A stretch of DNA of 64,000 nt, taken from Tragulus kanchil (lineage: Eukaryota; Chordata; Mammalia; Artiodactyla; Tragulidae). Each line of letters starts with the position of its first letter. The stretch's first letter is position 1. The position numbers and the translations under genes were made by a program. A model generated the notes under the pieces. It worked only from the letters and a program-made list of their open reading frames with translations, was not told the DNA's origin and searched no databases. Positions 60,196 to 64,000 of the stretch are shown here, piece after piece. The stretch lies in NCBI GenBank assembly GCA_022376925.1, contig JAIOJX010000004.1:127311123-127375122 (forward strand), read 5' to 3'.

Positions 60196-61072
60196 ATTGC
60201 ACCTCCTGTTTAAGCCAGTCTGGCTACACAGCTGCGCTTCCACTGGTTCTTTGTCACTTCATGCTCTGTCCAAGCAAGTTCTGCTTTCTCTGCTGGCAGT
60301 TCTGGTCCTCTTCGCTTCATGTCTACTTGGTCTGATGCTCTAATGGACCCCTTTGAAAAGCTTACAATTTTAGCAGGGAAAAATCTGACTTCCTGGATGA
60401 GTCTATGATCAGGGAATTTCCCTTAATAAACCTTTTTTATGGTGCTTCCTTTTACTTAAAAAAAAAAAAAGGACATCTGTCACAAAGTAATTTAATGTGC
60501 TTTGTTTGGAGGACAGAGTTTGTGGGCGTAGGAGGAGGTGTATGTTTGATGTGTTTGTTTTGTTTATTTTGTTGCCAACAATCAAGAATTGGCAGATTTC
60601 ACAGTAGGTTGAAGTCCATCAAGACTGGGTGTGAATTTCCTCCTCACGAGTCAATTCCCAGCACTACCTAACAAAAATGCATGTTGCTGCCTGGCCTCCA
60701 CTGAACGTTGAGTGTGAAGCATCCGCTCTAGTTGTCCGTCTGTTTTCTCATAGTCTGAAGCTATGTCTCAGCATCATCAATGTTTACTCTTTTTCTGCTC
60801 ATAGATGTTATTTTTCTGGTCATATTGATTTATATTTTAAAAGCATTGATTTACTCAAAACCTTCATTATTCCTTCAACATACCAATCCATTCATATGAG
60901 GATTTTCCAAATCTTGAGTTCTAGTAGGACTTCTTTTACTCCTATATAAATTTAAATTTTTAAACAAATTTGGCATTTGAAGAAAAGAAATTAAATTATT
61001 GTCCCCTGCCCCAATATTCTCTTCTCTTAGAACAGGAAAGGCACTCTGTAAGCTATCAGGATCTGACAAAAA
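60196..61072. other. Noncoding intron stretch
   Basis: An A-run at 60459-60470. Adjacent frames at 60405-60671 and 60677-60949 have no recognised domain. Confidence 0.5.
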
Positions 61073-61124
61073 TTTTTCCTATATATTGAGTCTTTTCCTT
61101 TTTATGTAATTATCTTTTATTTTC

Positions 61125-61235
61125 CTTTTGGTTACACTGCACTGTTCGCGAGATCTCGGCTGCCTGACGAGGGATCAAACCCGGGGCATAGCATAGAAAG
61201 CACCAAGTCTTAATTGCTACACCACCAGGAAAGTC
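61125..61235 (-). mobile_element. CHR-type SINE, minus strand (Q1)
   Basis: 'gatctcggctgcctgacgag', 'ggatcaaacccggggcatag' and 'acaccaccaggaaagtccc'. Duplicate at about 62251-62361. Confidence 0.75.
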
Positions 61236-61248
61236 CCTTAACCTTTTT

Positions 61249-61548
61249 AAAAAAAAAAAAAAAAAACTTCATTTTGCTTTTAACTTTTACAGAGTTTTGT
61301 TGTTTACAGATATGCATGTTCCCAGATTAGTCATATGTATGTCCCCCCCTTCCCACCCCTCTCAACCATCACACAGCACCCCTGAAGGATCCCCTTTTCT
61401 CACAGAGCAATGACTGTAGCTATTTTCTTCACTTATGATAGTACAGGCCTTCATGCTACTTCCTTTATGCCTCCCTCCCTCTGTTCCTTCCTCACAATGT
61501 CCATATGTCCACTGTCCATGTCTGTCTTTCTGTCGCTTCACTGTGTGT
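61249..61548 (-). mobile_element. 5'-truncated L1-like 3' end with target-site duplication (Q1)
   Basis: A long A-run opens it, although a minus-strand LINE tail should read as T. It is the reverse complement of the element at 29513-29919 ('gttttgttgtttacagatat', 'aggatccccttttctcacag'). Flanked by ccttaaccttttt at 61236-61248 and 61549-61561. Duplicate at about 62375-62675. The 90-codon frame is read-through. Confidence 0.75.
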
Positions 61549-62250
61549 CCTTAACCTTTTTAAAAAGGGAAAAATTCAGAAGTCAGCAATCTGTAGTCAA
61601 ATTGCTGCCTGATTTGCATTTCATGTTATTTTATGAATTGAAAAAAAATAAAAACATTTATAAAAAGGCACTCCATGAGTAGACCTAATTATAAAAATGA
61701 CTATGTAGACTGTGAATAGCCAAGAAACTTATTGGGGGAATGAACTTTTAAGAATTGAAAAGAAATTCAGAGACATTGAATGTTAAAGTTAGATCTGAGA
61801 TGGGGGAGTTTATGATAGTGATCAAAAGCCTTTCTTATTTTCCTCTAGTTGATTGTATTTGTCTTGATCTCTACTTCTTCACCTTCAATTTAATTTCTGC
61901 TTAATTATCTATGCAAATATGAACGTTTCAGTATTACTTTTCTTTCCATATTGATGGAATATTCTAAACTGGCTGACATTTTCTTGGTAGCTTTCTTTCA
62001 AAGCAAAGATTTTTCACTAATACAGTTAGTCACAGTACTTTGTTTTCAGCTAAATTGGTTTTCAAATTTTCCCATCCTCTGTGGGCTTACATTCACTATG
62101 GGTGTATAAATTCTTTGAAGACAAGAATAGATGACTTTGAATTAGGCAAGAAAAAAAATTCTGTAAAACTAGATTTTGAAGTTTATGACTCAGAGATATT
62201 TTTCCTATATATTGAGTCTTTTCCTTTTTATGTAATTATCTTTTATTTTC

Positions 62251-62361
62251 CTTTTGGTTACACTGCACTGTTCGCGAGATCTCGGCTGCCTGACGAGGGA
62301 TCAAACCCGGGGCATAGCATAGAAAGCACCAAGTCTTAATTGCTACACCACCAGGAAAGTC
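62251..62361 (-). mobile_element. CHR-type SINE, minus strand (Q2)
   Basis: Second copy of 61125-61235. Confidence 0.75.
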
Positions 62362-62374
62362 CCTTAACCTTTTT

Positions 62375-62675
62375 TAAAAAAAAAAAAAAAAAACTTCATT
62401 TTGCTTTTAACTTTTACAGAGTTTTGTTGTTTACAGATATGCATGTTCCCAGATTAGTCATATGTATGTCCCCCCCTTCCCACCCCTCTCAACCATCACA
62501 CAGCACCCCTGAAGGATCCCCTTTTCTCACAGAGCAATGACTGTAGCTATTTTCTTCACTTATGATAGTACAGGCCTTCATGCTACTTCCTTTATGCCTC
62601 CCTCCCTCTGTTCCTTCCTCACAATGTCCATATGTCCACTGTCCATGTCTGTCTTTCTGTCGCTTCACTGTGTGT
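62375..62675 (-). mobile_element. L1-like 3' end (Q2)
   Basis: Second copy of 61249-61548. The flanking duplication is at 62362-62374 and about 62676-62688. Confidence 0.75.
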
Positions 62676-63326
62676 CCTTAACCTTTTTTAAAAGGAAAGA
62701 TTCAGAAGTCAGCAATCTGTAGTCAAATTGCTGCCTGATTTGCATTTCATGTTATTTTATGAATTGAAAAAAAATAAAAACATTTATAAAAAGGCACTCC
62801 ATGAGTAGACCTAATTATAAAAATGACTATGTAGACTGTGAATAGCCAAGAAACTTATTGGGGGAATGAACTTTTAAGAATTGAAAAGAAATTCAGAGAC
62901 ATTGAATGTTAAAGTTAGATCTGAGATGGGGGAGTTTATGATAGTGATCAAAAGCCTTTCTTATTTTCCTCTAGTTGATTGTATTTGTCTTGATCTCTAC
63001 TTCTTCACCTTCAATTTAATTTCTGCTTAATTATCTATGCAAATATGAACGTTTCAGTATTACTTTTCTTTCCATATTGATGGAATATTCTAAACTGGCT
63101 GACATTTTCTTGGTAGCTTTCTTTCAAAGCAAAGATTTTTCACTAATACAGTTAGTCACAGTACTTTGTTTTCAGCTAAATTGGTTTTCAAATTTTCCCA
63201 TCCTCTGTGGGCTTACATTCACTATGGGTGTATAAATTCTTTGAAGACAAGAATAGATGACTTTGAATTAGGCAAGAAAAAAAATTCTGTAAAACTAGAT
63301 TTTTGAAGTTTATGACTCAGAGATAT

Positions 63327-63553
63327 CAAATCCTTATCTTTGAAAGCTACTGAAGATCTTTCGAAAATTTTTATGATGCTTTGACATAAATGGAAATATC
63401 TACTTATATGCCTATATTGCAAATGATATTCAACATTAGGTCAAACAACAAAAACACATTAAATCAAATATCAATCATAAAAGAGATAAATTCTCTTTTC
63501 AGCAACTTAACTAAATAGTGTACTGTATCACTAACATTCTATACAAAGGAAGA

Positions 63554-63584
<31 letters not shown>

Positions 63585-64000
63585 ATGTCTTAAAATAAGC
63601 ATATGGAAAGATCCTTAACATCACTTATAAACATTCAAATGCAAGTTAAAACATCACATCATTTTTTTTTACATATCAGTATTAAGACCAAAACAGTGTG
63701 ATAATACATAGTTAATGAGGTTATGGTAAAACAGGTGTCCTCTTGTGTGAAAAGGTGCATGAAGTTATAAACCCTTACAAATGGCATTATTTACCAAAAT
63801 GTTTTAATGTTCAATTCTTTTGATCCGTGAATTCCACTTTCTAAGAATTTACCCTACAGATATATTTATACTTGTGACCCAACACATAAGTACAAGAATA
63901 ATTTTGTCATTGTGTTTGTCTAATAATCCAAAGATATCAAAAAATACAAAACAAGCTAAAGTTCCCAAGAGTAAACATGCAGTTACTAAGCAATTCTATG
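63327..64000. other. AT-rich noncoding stretch with (CA)n
   Basis: A (CA)n run of about 14 units at 63558-63585. Otherwise AT-rich with no recognised gene; the window ends inside it. Confidence 0.6.

Larger units (their letters stand above)
61073..63326 (+). repeat. Direct tandem duplication Q (about 1.13 kb x 2)
   Basis: Copy 1 is 61073-62198 and copy 2 is 62199-63326, abutting. Differences are run lengths (A-runs near 61250/62376, 'tttttaaaaaggg' versus 'ttttttaaaagg', 'gattttgaag' versus 'gatttttgaag'). Confidence 0.95.

Noticed and set aside
1086..63326. The regular duplications as a CRISPR-like or phase-variable array, or a new amplification system
   Set aside because: Units differ in sequence, are each present only two or three times, and show run-length errors at their edges. 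An assembly cause explains all of these.
10860..64000. Search for later FYB1 exons (hSH3 domains, poly-proline and tyrosine motifs)
   Set aside because: No frame showed the family's later motifs; the downstream exons probably lie beyond the window.

Overview
The window reads as nuclear DNA of a pecoran ruminant (cattle, sheep, goat, deer or a close relative). It is dense in ruminant-specific retroelements: Bov-tA/BovA SINEs, CHR-type tRNA-derived SINEs, the C-terminal end of a BovB (RTE) LINE and 3' ends of artiodactyl L1, over a background of old mammalian MIR, MER5 and MER20 fossils. There is no bacterial, plasmid or phage signature, no CRISPR array and no operon.

The only protein-coding gene I can support is FYB1 (FYN-binding protein 1, also ADAP or SLAP-130), the T-cell/myeloid adaptor. 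Its large first coding exon lies on the + strand at 9701-10859, with start codon at 9728, acceptor AG at 9699-9700 and donor GT at 10860. Everything after 10860 looks like one very long FYB1 intron and everything before 9700 like upstream intron/5' sequence. No later FYB1 exon (hSH3 domains, tyrosine motifs) was found.

The most striking property is structural. I found 18 direct, back-to-back duplications, each about 1.04-1.21 kb long, of 18 different stretches: A 1086/2161, B 6458/7567, B' 8344/9439, C 11567/12690, D 13361/14547, E 19581/20657, F 21358/22457, G 24961/26184, H 29907/31007, I 32553/33662, J 34386/35555, K 38190/39294, L 45249/46339, M 47078/48197, N 49832/50943, O 55327/56377, P 57455/58562, Q 61073/62199. 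In five places two duplications interlock, giving a 315-437 bp triplicated core and a middle block of nearly constant length (1.79-1.86 kb). Copies are almost identical. Differences sit in homopolymers, short tandem repeats and the outermost bases next to the junctions. FYB1 exon copies at 7501-7553 and 8612-9430 carry such small indels and are broken, whereas the copy at 9701 is open. The best reading is unmerged overlaps between assembly pieces, not biology; removing one copy of each leaves about 44 kb of real sequence.

Layout: 1-6457 upstream DNA with duplication A and a 131 bp inverted repeat; 6458-10859 three nested copies of the FYB1 exon region; 10860-15715 start of the intron, with an exon-like 43 bp match to FYB1 that is triplicated by C/D; 15716-64000 intron made of SINEs, LINE ends, old DNA transposons and the remaining duplications. 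The features that look biological apart from the gene are several nested insertions with clear target-site duplications, the inverted repeats and the exon-like intronic fragment.
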